A DNA stretch of 64,000 nucleotides from Helicobacter pylori_CU (GCF_000259235.1 NC_017733.1:744001-808000); one strand, 5' to 3'; shown: positions 9,165 through 18,672, counted from the stretch's first letter. Program-made: numbers and translations. Notes: generated by a model not told the origin, from the sequence alone.

Positions 9165-12100
9165 TCTAAAGCTTTTTGGTTTTGATAAAACCGCTTGATT
9201 TTGTCGTCTATGGGAGCGAGCAAACGATAAAACACCGGCACAATGAGTAAGCTTAACACCATAGAAATCATTAAACCCCCACTCATCGCAATCCCTATAG
9301 GGGATTTCATCGCCGCTCCATCCCCACTCGCCAACGCTAAAGGCAGCATGCCGCAAACCATCGCAATGGTCGTCATTAAAATCGGTCTTAAACGGGTTTT
9401 GCCGGCAAATAAAATGGCTTCTTGGATATTCAAACCTTTTTTACGCTCTTCATTCGCCACATCAATTAAAAGCGTGGCGTTTTTACCCACCATACCAATG
9501 AGCAAAATCAAGCCTATCATAGAGAACATGCTCAAAGGCTGATGGACCAAACCTAGAGCAAAAAACGCCCCTGAAAAGCTTAAAGGCATGGTAACCATGA
9601 TGATAAAAGGCTCTAAAATGGACTCATACAACGCCGCTAAAATCATATAAATCAACACAAACGCTGTCGCTAAAGCGACTAAAAACTCCCCATTGCTCTC
9701 TTTGGCGTTATCCGCTTCTCCGGTAAATCTGTAATTCGCCCCTTCAACCAGCCATTCTTTAGTGTTTTTACTCACTTGCGTTAAAATCTCGCCCAAAGAA
9801 ACGCCCGCATTCCTATTAGGCTCAGCAAGCACCGTAACGCTGCGTTGGCGGTTATAGCGAGAAATACTGGACGGGCTTTTAGTTTCTGTGATTTCCACTA
9901 AAGCGTCTAAAAACATCAATTTATCGTATTTGTTGCGCACTTGCAAGCGTTTGATGTCTTCTACAGAAACGCGCTTATCATCAGGCACCCTAATGATCAT
10001 GTCGTATTCTTTGCCATCTTCTTTGAACACGCTCGCTTGAGAAGTCCCAGAGAAAGCAGAGCTCACCACCGAGCCAATGGTTTGAGCGCTCACGCCGTAT
10101 TTGTTAGCGTTTTGTCTTAAGATTTTGAGTTGCAATTGCGGTTGCGATTCGCTCGTGCTTGTATGGTAGCCTTCAACCTTGCCTTTTAATTCAGGGCTTT
10201 CTAATAAGAATTTTCTCAAATTCTCCACGCTTTTATCCACCGCTTCTTGAGAATGGGAAAACACAAAGGTTTGGAAGGGCGAACTATCCCCACCGCCCCC
10301 TATAAGAGCAACTTCAGAAAGATTAATAGTATCTAAACCTTTAGCTTCAGGCAAGCTTCTCAACTCTTTCCTTAAAACGCTCATCAACTCAAATTGCCCC
10401 AATTCACCCTCTTTTTTGCGCTCTTTTAAAGGCTTGAGCTGCACAAAAATCTTAGCCTTAAAAGGGTTTTGTGTGGTGCCATAACCCACTTGCAAGGTGG
10501 TGAATTCCACTTCAGCATGCTTTTCAATCGCTTTTTGAAAGATCTTACTCTTTTGCGTCATGTAATCTATGCTCACACCCGGTTTAGCCTTAAGCCACAC
10601 TAAAAACCTCCCCCTATCTTCTTTCAGCATGAACTCCATACCCAATTTAGAAGCCACAAAAAGCGAACCCACAAACACCAAAACCACCGCTATAGAGATA
10701 ATGAGCTTGTGGTTTAATACCCATTGGAGCAACTTGGTATAACGAGACTCTAAAGCCTTAAAAAAAGGCTCACTCCACACATAAAAACGAGAATGCCTGG
10801 GATTGACCACCACTGAGCTTACCATAGGGATAATCGTAACGACCACCACATACGATAAAGCGATCGCTAAAGCCACCGTGATCCCAAAGCTTTGGAAAAA
10901 GCGCCCGATAATGCCTTTCATGTTCCCTATAGGCACAAACACAGAGAGCAGCATCGCTGAAATCGCTACTAGAGCAAAGCCAATCTCCCTCACCCCCTCA
11001 TAGCTCGCTTTTCGTTTACTCATGCCCATTTCTAGCTTTTTATGGATGTTTTCAATCACCACGATCGCATCGTCAATGATGATCCCTATCGCTAGCGTTA
11101 AAGCCACCATGGTGAGCATGTTTAACGAAAAGCCCATCCATTGAATGAGTGCAAAAGTCCCCATGATAGAAATAGGGATAGAGATCGCTGAAACGAGGGT
11201 GATCGTGCCGTTACGCAAGAACGCAAACACCACTAAAACCGCTAAAATCGCCCCTAAGATTAGGTCAAATTTCACATCTTCAATAGAGGTGCGGATATAG
11301 CTCGTGGTGTCTAAAAAGGGTCTGATTTCATAGTTAGGGCTAATGGCTTGAATGCGCTTTAAAGCTTCATACACCCTATCCACGATTTCAATTTCATTCG
11401 CTCCGGCAATCTTTTGGATTTCTAAAATCACACCGGGTTTGTCTTTAAAGCTCGCAAAAGTGTTGTCTTCTTCCAAACCGATTTCAATTTTTGCAATATC
11501 GCCAAGACGCACATGATTACCCACTTGAATCTTTTCTACATCCGCCACGCTATAACTATTCGCATTGATTAAAATAGACAATTCCCTTTGGCTATTGACA
11601 ATGCGCCCCCCATCAATTTCCACATTCTCCGCTTTAAGCGTGCTGAAAAGATCCGCATAAGTCAGGTTGTATTTATTCATCAAAGTGGGATCGGCATAAA
11701 TCCTAATCTGGCGCTCCCTAAAGCCGTTGAGCTGCACGCCCCCTACCCCATTGATTTTTTGGAGCATGGGTTTAATGGTGTTTTTAGCGTAATCATTAAG
11801 GGTTGTAGCCGGCACGCTTGAACTGCTCACAAACAATGAAATAATGGCTTGGCTGTCGGTATCAAATTTATTGATAGAGGGTTTTTTAATGTTAGAGTCA
11901 TCAAAACGCACCGAAGAAATTTTATTCACCACATCGTTTAAGGCTTCTTCATTAGGCTTTTCTAATTCAAATTCAATGACGACAATACTCACATTTTTAG
12001 AACTCGTGGAAGTAACCTTTTTGATCCCATCAATCCCCATCACCGCTTCTTCAATCTTATCGGTTACCTTACTCTCTATGATTTCAGCGCTAGCCCCAGG

Positions 12101-12247
12101 ATAAGTCGTAGTAACCACCACCGTAGGCAGATCAATTTTAGGGAAAAGCGCCACGCTCAATTTTTTAAAACCCATAGTCCCAAAAAAGACAATCGCCAAA
12201 GCAAACATCAAGGTCGTAATAGGACGATTAATCGCTGTTTTATACAT
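9161..12247 (-). CDS. hefC: RND multidrug efflux transporter HefC (AcrB family)
   Basis: The protein has 1,028 residues from the ATG at 12247; a TTG just before it is a weaker start because an AGGAT ribosome site precedes the ATG. It has the full RND plan: an N-terminal helix (RPITTLMFALAIVFFG), a large periplasmic loop, helices 2-6, a second loop, and helices 8-12. Recognisable parts are GAILAVLVVFAFLRN, the helix 4 stretch ALTLAIGIIIDDAIVVIEN with the paired aspartates of the proton relay, and the C-terminal GMVGKNATLLIDVANE. By family knowledge, HefC is the inner-membrane pump of HefABC, which exports bile salts and antibiotics. It is the fourth gene of hemE-hefA-hefB-hefC and overlaps the following gene. 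The pump looks complete. Confidence 0.97.
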   Translation of the reverse strand: MYKTAINRPITTLMFALAIVFFGTMGFKKLSVALFPKIDLPTVVVTTTYPGASAEIIESKVTDKIEEAVMGIDGIKKVTSTSSKNVSIVVIEFELEKPNEEALNDVVNKISSVRFDDSNIKKPSINKFDTDSQAIISLFVSSSSVPATTLNDYAKNTIKPMLQKINGVGGVQLNGFRERQIRIYADPTLMNKYNLTYADLFSTLKAENVEIDGGRIVNSQRELSILINANSYSVADVEKIQVGNHVRLGDIAKIEIGLEEDNTFASFKDKPGVILEIQKIAGANEIEIVDRVYEALKRIQAISPNYEIRPFLDTTSYIRTSIEDVKFDLILGAILAVLVVFAFLRNGTITLVSAISIPISIMGTFALIQWMGFSLNMLTMVALTLAIGIIIDDAIVVIENIHKKLEMGMSKRKASYEGVREIGFALVAISAMLLSVFVPIGNMKGIIGRFFQSFGITVALAIALSYVVVVTIIPMVSSVVVNPRHSRFYVWSEPFFKALESRYTKLLQWVLNHKLIISIAVVLVFVGSLFVASKLGMEFMLKEDRGRFLVWLKAKPGVSIDYMTQKSKIFQKAIEKHAEVEFTTLQVGYGTTQNPFKAKIFVQLKPLKERKKEGELGQFELMSVLRKELRSLPEAKGLDTINLSEVALIGGGGDSSPFQTFVFSHSQEAVDKSVENLRKFLLESPELKGKVEGYHTSTSESQPQLQLKILRQNANKYGVSAQTIGSVVSSAFSGTSQASVFKEDGKEYDMIIRVPDDKRVSVEDIKRLQVRNKYDKLMFLDALVEITETKSPSSISRYNRQRSVTVLAEPNRNAGVSLGEILTQVSKNTKEWLVEGANYRFTGEADNAKESNGEFLVALATAFVLIYMILAALYESILEPFIIMVTMPLSFSGAFFALGLVHQPLSMFSMIGLILLIGMVGKNATLLIDVANEERKKGLNIQEAILFAGKTRLRPILMTTIAMVCGMLPLALASGDGAAMKSPIGIAMSGGLMISMVLSLLIVPVFYRLLAPIDDKIKRFYQNQKALE

Positions 12248-12259
12248 CAAAATATCCTA

Positions 12260-12964
12260 TTATTTCGTTTGGATAAACCCATCGCCAAAAAGCCCCACCG
12301 CCATAGGCTTAGACAAAAGGGCTTCAGCACTCACTTTCCTGGTGTTTTCATCAACCGTGGGGTAAATCTTAGTGATTTTAGCTTCATGCTGATTGGAATC
12401 CCCATCTATAGAATAGGTGTAAGTATCCCCCACTTTGACTGCATTAATATATTTAGAATCAAATTCAATAACCAATTTCCTAGCATGGCTGACTAGTCTC
12501 AATAACACCGTGTTATTCGCGCTCACCCCTTCGCCCACTTGAATGTTTTTACTCGCTATCACGCCATCAAAAGGGGCTCTTAAAATGGTTTTATTCAATA
12601 CCGCAATAGAATAAGCGTAATCCGATTCCAAACGCCTGTAAGTGAACTCATAACCCTCTAGAGTGTTTTTATCCACAGCGCCCCCAATTTTGCTGTATCG
12701 TTGGTATTGCTTTTTAGCGAAAATGAGTTGTTGCTCGGTGGAATCGCTTTGAGCCTGTTTGTCTTGATTATACAAAAGCAACAAAACATCGCCCTTTTTG
12801 ACCACGCTCCCCTCAGTAACCTTAATGCTATCCACAATCCCTGTGCTGTCTAAGGTGAGTTTGGAATCTTGCATCGCTTTCACGTTGAAAATCGCATACA
12901 CTCTTTCGCCAGCTTCCATGCTCAAAAAACTCAAAAAAAGTCCTATTAAAATTTTTCGTATCAT
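12260..12964 (-). CDS. hefB: Periplasmic adaptor (membrane fusion protein) HefB
   Basis: The protein has 234 residues from ATG. A signal peptide (MIRKILIGLFLSFLSMEAG) leads into a biotinyl-lipoyl-like half (TEGSVVKKGDVLLLL), a short helical hairpin (residues about 75-115), the second lipoyl half (LRAPFDGVIASKNIQVGEGV), and a C-terminal barrel (KVGDTYTYSIDG). It is much shorter than E. coli AcrA, as usual for the H. pylori adaptor. It should bridge HefC in the inner membrane to the HefA outer-membrane channel. The gene sits 9 nt after hefA and 12 nt before hefC on the same strand, so the three are almost certainly cotranscribed. Confidence 0.95.
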   Translation of the reverse strand: MIRKILIGLFLSFLSMEAGERVYAIFNVKAMQDSKLTLDSTGIVDSIKVTEGSVVKKGDVLLLLYNQDKQAQSDSTEQQLIFAKKQYQRYSKIGGAVDKNTLEGYEFTYRRLESDYAYSIAVLNKTILRAPFDGVIASKNIQVGEGVSANNTVLLRLVSHARKLVIEFDSKYINAVKVGDTYTYSIDGDSNQHEAKITKIYPTVDENTRKVSAEALLSKPMAVGLFGDGFIQTK

Positions 12965-12973
12965 TTTTATCCC

Positions 12974-14407
12974 TTAATGCACATAGTCGTCTATCTTATG
13001 CCCGCTGTTGAAAATGTAATTGGCTTTTTGCACTTCATAATTATTGAGCGCTAAATTGTAAGCCACTTCTGCATCAAAGCGCGTGGTTAAGCCCCTTAAA
13101 TAGGTGGTGAAATCCACTAAATTAGCGTCGTATTTCCTTTTAATATTGGCAAAAGAAAGATTAGCCGCATCCAAACTAGCCTTTGAAGATTCAATCTTAG
13201 CTCTGGCAATATCAAGCGACTTTCTGTAAAGCTGTTCGTCTTTTTCTTGCTCTAATTTTTTATACGCTAAATTCTTTTCATTCGCTAATTGGCCTAGCAT
13301 GATGGATTGTTTTTGCAAGCTCAAGCCTATATCATCAAAAATATTCAAAGTCGCAGTAACCCCAGCCGTGTTTTGCTGACCTGGGTAGAAATTCCCAAAA
13401 CGCCCTGTGGCATAAGCGGGTTTTTGAATCCAAAAAAGCCATGAGTCAAACACATCTATCTTGGGGTAATAATTGAGTTGCTTGTTTTGGTATCTGATTG
13501 CGGAAATCTGCTCCCTTAAAGAAACCAAATCCTGCCTTTCTCTTAATTGCAAATTAGGCGCATCAATCGTGGTCTTTTTCAAATTTTTCACACTGAGGTT
13601 AGTGAGGTATTCTAAAGTCAAGCGGTTTTGCTCCAAAGCAAATTGCATGTCCAAAATATCGTATTCGCTCAAGTTCCCTTGCGCTTTTAGGCTTTGCAAA
13701 TCATCAATCGTGGTCAGCCCTTTGTCATAGAGCTTGGTAACCCTTTTAATGTCCGTTTTGATTTGCTCTAATTTCTTTTGCAAAGCGATCATGCGAGCTA
13801 AATTATTAAAATACTCATAATATTGTTGCACCACTTGCAAATACACGCTTTGGCGGCTATATTCTAAATTAGCCACAGTGGATCGGTAAGTCGCAGACTT
13901 TTCTTTGACATTATTCACATTGCTAAAACCATTAAACACATTCAATGTGACTTGAGCTTGGAATTGTTGGGTGTTATAATGCTTATATTCTGGAGTATCC
14001 CTAGCTTCATTTTTAAAATTATAACTCGCGTTCAAAGTGGGCAAAAACATCGCTTTGGCGATGGTGTGGTTTTTCATCGCTTGCTTGACACTGAGTTCTT
14101 GCGCTTGCAAACTAAGATTAGTGGTAGCCCCTTTTAGCAATTCATAAAGCCCCAAAGCGGCTTTATCGCTTTTTTCATGGTATTTAGCGATCTCTTGATT
14201 GATCGTGGTCGCTGTTTCTTTAGGCGAGGATAAAAAACTCGGTGTTGCTTCTAAAGAACTTGTCGGTGGATCAATGAGCTTTAAATTCTTATGGCTATAA
14301 TTGTTAAGGATTTGCTTGATTTCATCTGGGGTTTTAGAGGGGGTTTGGGCTAGAGTTAGAGTAACACACAAGCCCAATAAACTCGCATATCTTATAATAG
14401 TTTTCAT
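12974..14407 (-). CDS. hefA: TolC-family outer-membrane efflux channel HefA
   Basis: The protein has 477 residues from the ATG at 14407, preceded by a GGGGGA ribosome site; an adjoining TTG would add one residue. A signal peptide (TIIRYASLLGLCVTLTLAQ) is followed by two similar halves of long coiled helices and short strands, the TolC duplication: SLQAQELSVKQAMKNHTIAK in the first half and LAYKKLEQEKDEQLYRKSLD in the second. It forms the trimeric exit duct for HefBC and, in H. pylori, is tied to intrinsic drug and bile resistance. The gene starts 9 nt after hemE, so efflux is transcriptionally linked to haem synthesis. Confidence 0.96.
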   Translation of the reverse strand: MKTIIRYASLLGLCVTLTLAQTPSKTPDEIKQILNNYSHKNLKLIDPPTSSLEATPSFLSSPKETATTINQEIAKYHEKSDKAALGLYELLKGATTNLSLQAQELSVKQAMKNHTIAKAMFLPTLNASYNFKNEARDTPEYKHYNTQQFQAQVTLNVFNGFSNVNNVKEKSATYRSTVANLEYSRQSVYLQVVQQYYEYFNNLARMIALQKKLEQIKTDIKRVTKLYDKGLTTIDDLQSLKAQGNLSEYDILDMQFALEQNRLTLEYLTNLSVKNLKKTTIDAPNLQLRERQDLVSLREQISAIRYQNKQLNYYPKIDVFDSWLFWIQKPAYATGRFGNFYPGQQNTAGVTATLNIFDDIGLSLQKQSIMLGQLANEKNLAYKKLEQEKDEQLYRKSLDIARAKIESSKASLDAANLSFANIKRKYDANLVDFTTYLRGLTTRFDAEVAYNLALNNYEVQKANYIFNSGHKIDDYVH

Positions 14408-14415
14408 CAATCCCC

Positions 14416-15435
14416 CTATCGCTTCGTTTTAGCATGCACTAATTGCACTAAATATTTTGCATTTTCTCTAGGCAGATCCGGTAGCATCCCATGCCCTAAA
14501 TTGAAAATATGCCCTTGATTGCCCATGACTTTTAAAATCCTTTCAACGCCTTCTTCCAAAGCGTTTTTATCATAAAGGCGGGTGGGTTCTAAATTCCCTT
14601 GCAAAACATACTTACCGCCTAAAATCTTTTTTGCCACCTCTAAAGGCGTACCCCAATCCACGCCAAACACATCAAACTCCCCATCTATGCTATCCAAATA
14701 AGCGCCAATCCCTTTAGGGAAAAGGATAACTGGGATATGCGCATAGCGTTTTTTAAGCTCTTTAGAGATTTTTTTCAAATAATCCCAACTGAATTTCAAA
14801 TACGCTTCTTTTTCTAAAGCGCTAGCCCATGAGTCAAAGATCATCACTGCATTGACCCCTGCTTGGATTTGAAGGCTCAAATACTCTATCAATTCAAGGC
14901 TCAATTTTTCTAAAAGCGCTTTTAAAACTTCAGGCTCGCTATAAAGCATTTTCTTGCTTTTGGCATACGATTTGCTCCCCTCGCCTTCTATCATGTAAGT
15001 CGCTAAAGTCCAAGGCGATCCGCAAAAACCGATTAACGCTTTCTCTTTAGAAAGCTTTTGGCGCGTTTGAGAAATCGTATCATAGACATAATTCAGCTGT
15101 TTATAAGCCCCTACTTTTAGGTTTTCCACGCTTTTTAAATCCGTAATGGTTTCTAAAAAATGCGGCCCCTTCTTGGGGATAAATTCCAAATTCAAGCCCA
15201 TTTCCAAAGGCACTACTAAAATATCGCTAAACAAAATAGCCGCATCCACGCCTAAAATCTCTACCGGCTGCAAAGTAACTTCTGTGGCTAAATCGCTATT
15301 TTTACACAATTCCAAGAAGCTCCCCGCTTTTTTACGGCTCTCTTGGTATTCGCTAAGGTAACGCCCCGCTTGCCTCATCATCCAAATGGGCGTGTAAGGC
15401 GTTTCCTTTCTAAAACATGCATCAATGAAAATCAT
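14416..15435 (-). CDS. hemE: Uroporphyrinogen decarboxylase
   Basis: The protein has 339 residues. The ATG at 15435 has better spacing (5 nt) to the AAGGAT ribosome site than the adjoining ATG at 15438. Signature regions are PIWMMRQAGRYLSEYQ near the N-terminus (substrate-binding Arg residues), GFCGSPWTLATYMIEG in the middle, and NLGHGMLPDLPRENAKYLV at the end with the conserved His. It converts uroporphyrinogen III to coproporphyrinogen III in the cytoplasm. It is the first gene of an apparent hemE-hefABC operon, with a TATAAA-type -10 box upstream. Confidence 0.97.
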   Translation of the reverse strand: MIFIDACFRKETPYTPIWMMRQAGRYLSEYQESRKKAGSFLELCKNSDLATEVTLQPVEILGVDAAILFSDILVVPLEMGLNLEFIPKKGPHFLETITDLKSVENLKVGAYKQLNYVYDTISQTRQKLSKEKALIGFCGSPWTLATYMIEGEGSKSYAKSKKMLYSEPEVLKALLEKLSLELIEYLSLQIQAGVNAVMIFDSWASALEKEAYLKFSWDYLKKISKELKKRYAHIPVILFPKGIGAYLDSIDGEFDVFGVDWGTPLEVAKKILGGKYVLQGNLEPTRLYDKNALEEGVERILKVMGNQGHIFNLGHGMLPDLPRENAKYLVQLVHAKTKR

Positions 15436-15468
15436 CATAAATCCTTAAAGGTTTGTCTAATTATGGTT

Positions 15469-15474
15469 TTTATA
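15469..15474 (-). promoter_or_regulatory. Candidate -10 box for hemE-hefABC
   Basis: TATAAA on the minus strand lies 34 nt upstream of the hemE ATG in the short gap after the barrel-like gene. No matching -35 box is obvious, which is normal for H. pylori sigma-80 promoters. Confidence 0.45.
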
Positions 15475-15503
15475 CTCTATAGTTAGTTTTTAAAATGAAT
15501 ATT

Positions 15504-16121
15504 TTACCCTAAAAATCTCGTAAAGTCATAAAAAGTGAATGTGATACCAACAGAATAGATGTTCAATCGTGGCGTGCCAAAGGCTTTAGAAAATTTGCTT
15601 TGGATAAAATAAAAAGGGATACCACCCCTTGCTTCTATACTCAAGCCAAAATTTTTAGCCGCATTGAAAAACAAACCCACACTCCCCACCGCTGATTGGA
15701 TATTGAATTGATACTTATCAATCTTAGCCCCTAAAATTTGAAGCTGATAGCCTAAGGCGATTTTAGGGATAACCCACCCCTTAAAAAGCCTCACCCCAGC
15801 GACTAGCCCAGCGCTCATGAAATACGAATCGCCCATTCCTGCATCCAAATACCCCCCTAATAAAGCTTTCTTTTTTAAAACGAACCCTGCACCAAAACCC
15901 AAAGAAGCGTCATGGTAAATTTTATCCATTAAAATAGGAGGGCGGTTTTTAGGGCGGATGGGGGATCTTTTAGTCGTCTCTGCATGCTGATAAAGATAGC
16001 CGATTTTAAAAGAGCCAAAATATTTTTTAGTAGGCTCTAAAGGTTTGAAAAAATTCCAATCCTTTTTGGCCAGTAAAACGCCTTTTAAAAGGCTTAAGAT
16101 TAAGAAAAATCTAAAAATCAA
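15504..16121 (-). CDS. Predicted outer-membrane beta-barrel protein (HP0603-like)
   Basis: The protein has 205 residues from a TTG that overlaps the TGA of the upstream glycosylase gene (TTGA), which suggests coupled translation. There is no better ATG, and the signal-peptide-like start (MIFRFFLILSLLKGVLLA) supports this choice. The body is rich in Gly, Phe and Tyr with alternating strands (SFKIGYLYQH, GLSIEARGGIPFYF, YSVGITFTFYDF), as in small H. pylori porin-like proteins. I see no catalytic motif. By gene order it is HP0603; its function is unknown. Confidence 0.75.
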   Translation of the reverse strand: MIFRFFLILSLLKGVLLAKKDWNFFKPLEPTKKYFGSFKIGYLYQHAETTKRSPIRPKNRPPILMDKIYHDASLGFGAGFVLKKKALLGGYLDAGMGDSYFMSAGLVAGVRLFKGWVIPKIALGYQLQILGAKIDKYQFNIQSAVGSVGLFFNAAKNFGLSIEARGGIPFYFIQSKFSKAFGTPRLNIYSVGITFTFYDFTRFLG

Positions 16122-16774
16122 AGCTTTAATTCCAATTTTTGTTTGGAAAATTCTACAATCTTTCCATGGAATCTCGCATAAAGTTGCGCTAAAGGAATGG
16201 TGTTTTCATAAAGCGCTAAGGCGGAATTTAAATTCTCTTGAACGCCTTTTTCAAAAAAATGTTGCAATTCGTCATAATCTTCTATCTCTATGCCTAATTT
16301 TTTTAAAAAAAGATAGCTGTATTTATCCACCACCATCACTTCTTTAGCGCACGCATAGCATAAAATCGCATCTGCGCTTTCTTTGCCAATACCCTTTTGG
16401 TCTAAAAGCCACTCTCTGGTTACTTCTTGTTTAAAATTTTCAAAACTTTGAAAGTCTTTTAAAATATTCTTACTCAAATCAATCAGTCGTTTGGCTTTTT
16501 GGTTATAAAACCCGCTAGGGCGGACACACTCTGCAAGCTTTGAAAACTCTATATAAGCGATTTTTTTAAGATTGATTTCATCATCATTTTCTAAAATGAA
16601 AGCGTTTTTTAGATTTTCTAAAGATTTCAAAACGGCTTCAAATTTAGTGTTTTGCGTTAAAACCGCTCCTAATAAAGCTTCAAATTTCAAAGCGTTAGGC
16701 CACCACCAAGCAGGGGCGTTTTTCAATAAATCCAAGCTCTTTAAAGCCTTTAAAATCTCAAAACTATCCAACAC
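16118..16774 (-). CDS. magIII: 3-methyladenine DNA glycosylase MagIII (HhH-GPD family)
   Basis: The protein has 218 residues starting at the GTG at 16774. It belongs to the helix-hairpin-helix/GPD superfamily: LLGAVLTQNTKFEAV, then the hairpin DQKGIGKESADAIL, then the catalytic Asp at residue 150 in VVDKYSYLFL. Lys205 in RFHGKIVEF matches the carbamylated active-site lysine known for this enzyme, and the aromatic AWWW cluster at 23-26 fits its base pocket. There is no Fe-S cluster, unlike Nth at 36016. It excises 3-methyladenine from alkylated DNA. It overlaps the next gene by 4 nt. Confidence 0.92.
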   Translation of the reverse strand: MLDSFEILKALKSLDLLKNAPAWWWPNALKFEALLGAVLTQNTKFEAVLKSLENLKNAFILENDDEINLKKIAYIEFSKLAECVRPSGFYNQKAKRLIDLSKNILKDFQSFENFKQEVTREWLLDQKGIGKESADAILCYACAKEVMVVDKYSYLFLKKLGIEIEDYDELQHFFEKGVQENLNSALALYENTIPLAQLYARFHGKIVEFSKQKLELKL

Positions 16775-16840
16775 AATAACCGCCTATAATAAAAAGGAAT
16801 CAAAAAGAGTATTTTATTGAAAAAGAAGTAAAAATTAAAG

Positions 16841-16867
16841 CGAAAAGCCAACGCTTAAAGCGTTAGC
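16841..16867 (-). terminator. Rho-independent terminator of flaA
   Basis: On the minus strand a 9-bp stem (GCTAACGCT / AGCGTTGGC, one G-U pair) with a 3-nt loop is followed by a TTTT run. It lies 25 nt after the flaA stop codon. Confidence 0.8.
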
Positions 16868-16891
16868 CCCATACAAACACCTTTCTTAAAA

Positions 16892-18424
16892 CTAAGTTAA
16901 AAGCCTTAAGATATTTTGTTGGACGGTATTGGCTTGACTCATCGCATAACTGCCTGATTGCGCCAAAATATTGTTTTTATTGAAATTCGCGCTCTCTTCA
17001 GCAAAATCCACATCCCTAATTTGAGACTCAGCCGCTTTAACATTCACTTGAGTGATGCTGATGTTATTCACGGTGCTAATCATTTGATTTTGCACAGAAC
17101 CTAAATCAGAGCGGACTTTATCCAACATTTTCATCGCAGACTCGGCAATATCAATCACCACCATCGCACCTCTTAAGGTTGTAACCCCAGATCCCAAGCT
17201 TTGATTACCGCTAGCGATGACAGCGTTATAGTTCGCGCCACTAGCTGATTTGACATTAGCGTTAAAATTCCCGGTAACATCGCGCAAATTCACCGTGGTT
17301 TCTGCCACTTGAGATTCTCCAAAACCAATCGCTGTGAAGCCTAAATGCTGTGAGTCAGAAGCTGAAACGACATTGATGCTCTTAGCGTCTAATCGTGTGA
17401 GAGAAAGTCTTCCGTAGTTAGTAGAGCCTTTTGTTAAATCCTGACCGCCATTGATCATCGTTAAAGCACTAGGCCCATTACTGACGCTATCGGTTTTGAT
17501 TTCAATCCCACGACCATCTATACTGCGCAAATTCAAGCGCCCTTTTTGATCCGTATAAGCTTCCACGCCGGTTTCTGAAGTAACCGCATTGATCGCTGCG
17601 ACTAACCTTCCGTCTGAGTCGTTTTTCTTAATATCTGCGATATTACCCAAATGAATCCCATTTAAGGTCAAATTACTCAAACTTCCTGACTGGACTGCAA
17701 CATCACTAGTAGTGATAACGCTAGCATAAGCTTTAACGCCTGTTCGATTAGAGTTTTTGTTAATCACTTCTGCTAACACGCCAATCCCTGTGCCTGCTGA
17801 ACTAGAGACTTTCACGCTCTCTAAAGTCACATCATTCACGCCATCCACTTGTTTAAATGTCAAGCTAATATCCCCAGAAGCCGTGATTAACGCACCTGTA
17901 GCGATACGAACCTGACCGATTTTATCCGAAGTGGTAGAGCCGATAGAAGCCTTAATGCTTTGGTTAGAATAAGCCCCTACTTGGAATTCTTTGTTGGTGA
18001 ATTGACCAGACAATAACGCTTGCCCGTTATAAGTAGTCGTGTTACCGATATTGTCTAAACCTTGAATCAAACGAACGATGTCAGACTGAATCGCTTTACG
18101 GGATTCCGTAGTTTGCCCGTCTTGAGCCGCTTGAGTCGCTTTAACCTTAACGGTGTCTAAGATTTTCAACTGCTCATCCATAGCCTTATCCGCAACCTGG
18201 ATAATCCCCATGCCGTCATTCGTGTTGGCAATCGCTTGACCCAAACTGCTCGCTTGTGAACGCAAAGAATCCGCTACCGTCATGCCTGATGCGTCATCAG
18301 CCGCTTTATTAATCCTTAAACCTGAACTCAATCGCTCCAATGAAGTTTTAAGTGCGTTTTGAGTGAGTGCGGATTGCACATGCGCATTCATCGCATTGAT
18401 ATTTGTATTGACCTGAAAAGCCAT
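16892..18424 (-). CDS. flaA: Major flagellin FlaA
   Basis: The protein has 510 residues from ATG with an AAGGAG ribosome site 8 nt upstream. The conserved N-terminal D0/D1 part begins MAFQVNTNINAMNAHVQS and includes LSSGLRINKAADDASGM. The conserved C-terminal part ends ILAQSGSYAMSQANTVQQN followed by ILRLLT. The middle domain is variable. It is the main filament subunit of the sheathed flagellum and is exported unfolded by the flagellar type III system. In H. pylori it is glycosylated with pseudaminic acid. Expression is by FliA (sigma-28), and a matching promoter is visible upstream. The gene is monocistronic with its own terminator. Confidence 0.99.
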   Translation of the reverse strand: MAFQVNTNINAMNAHVQSALTQNALKTSLERLSSGLRINKAADDASGMTVADSLRSQASSLGQAIANTNDGMGIIQVADKAMDEQLKILDTVKVKATQAAQDGQTTESRKAIQSDIVRLIQGLDNIGNTTTYNGQALLSGQFTNKEFQVGAYSNQSIKASIGSTTSDKIGQVRIATGALITASGDISLTFKQVDGVNDVTLESVKVSSSAGTGIGVLAEVINKNSNRTGVKAYASVITTSDVAVQSGSLSNLTLNGIHLGNIADIKKNDSDGRLVAAINAVTSETGVEAYTDQKGRLNLRSIDGRGIEIKTDSVSNGPSALTMINGGQDLTKGSTNYGRLSLTRLDAKSINVVSASDSQHLGFTAIGFGESQVAETTVNLRDVTGNFNANVKSASGANYNAVIASGNQSLGSGVTTLRGAMVVIDIAESAMKMLDKVRSDLGSVQNQMISTVNNISITQVNVKAAESQIRDVDFAEESANFNKNNILAQSGSYAMSQANTVQQNILRLLT

Positions 18425-18480
18425 TGTTGTAACTCCTTGTTATAAAAAACCCAAAGGCATCCTTGCTTTTGGTTGGAACT

Positions 18481-18510
18481 ATTATCGGTTAAAGTTTGAA
18501 ATTTTAAAGG
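18481..18510 (-). promoter_or_regulatory. Sigma-28 (FliA) promoter of flaA
   Basis: The minus strand reads CCGATAAT (18481-18488), the sigma-28 -10 core. A TTTAAAA block lies about 14 nt further upstream and serves as the -35 element. This matches the TAAA-N14/15-GCCGATAA family consensus with slightly short spacing. The leader to the ATG is about 50 nt. Confidence 0.85.
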
Positions 18511-18541
18511 GCTTTATTTTAAAAGCAAAATTTAAAGGAGC

Positions 18542-18649
18542 ATGAAAATGGGCTATAATAAAGAAAATTTATACCAAATCTTATTGAATGCAAACACCAA
18601 TGGATACCATAAAAAACATTCCATTAAGGACTTTTGTTTTACTCTATAA
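18542..18649 (+). CDS. Possible 35-codon ORF, perhaps an N-terminal stub of the lost ABC exporter gene
   Basis: ATG at 18542 has a strong AAAGGAG site upstream, but the spacing is short. The 35-residue product (MKMGYNKENLYQILLNANTN, then a His/Lys-rich tail) has no motif I recognise. It lies between flaA and a small membrane gene, at the point where other strains carry an ABC exporter in this orientation. It may be a genuine small protein, or the 5' stub left after deletion of the exporter's membrane domain. The evidence is weak: a TATAAT box lies within it. Confidence 0.25.
   Translation: MKMGYNKENLYQILLNANTNGYHKKHSIKDFCFTL
18554..18559 (+). promoter_or_regulatory. Candidate -10 box for the small membrane gene at 18673
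   Basis: A perfect TATAAT preceded by GGGC lies 114 nt upstream of the GTG at 18673. Confidence 0.4.
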
Positions 18650-18672
18650 AAGCTCACCAAAAAGGTATTGAA

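Noticed and set aside
8595..9356. 253-codon form of the barrel gene
   Set aside because: Its first 64 codons are hefC sequence in another frame; the signal peptide starts at the ATG at 9164.
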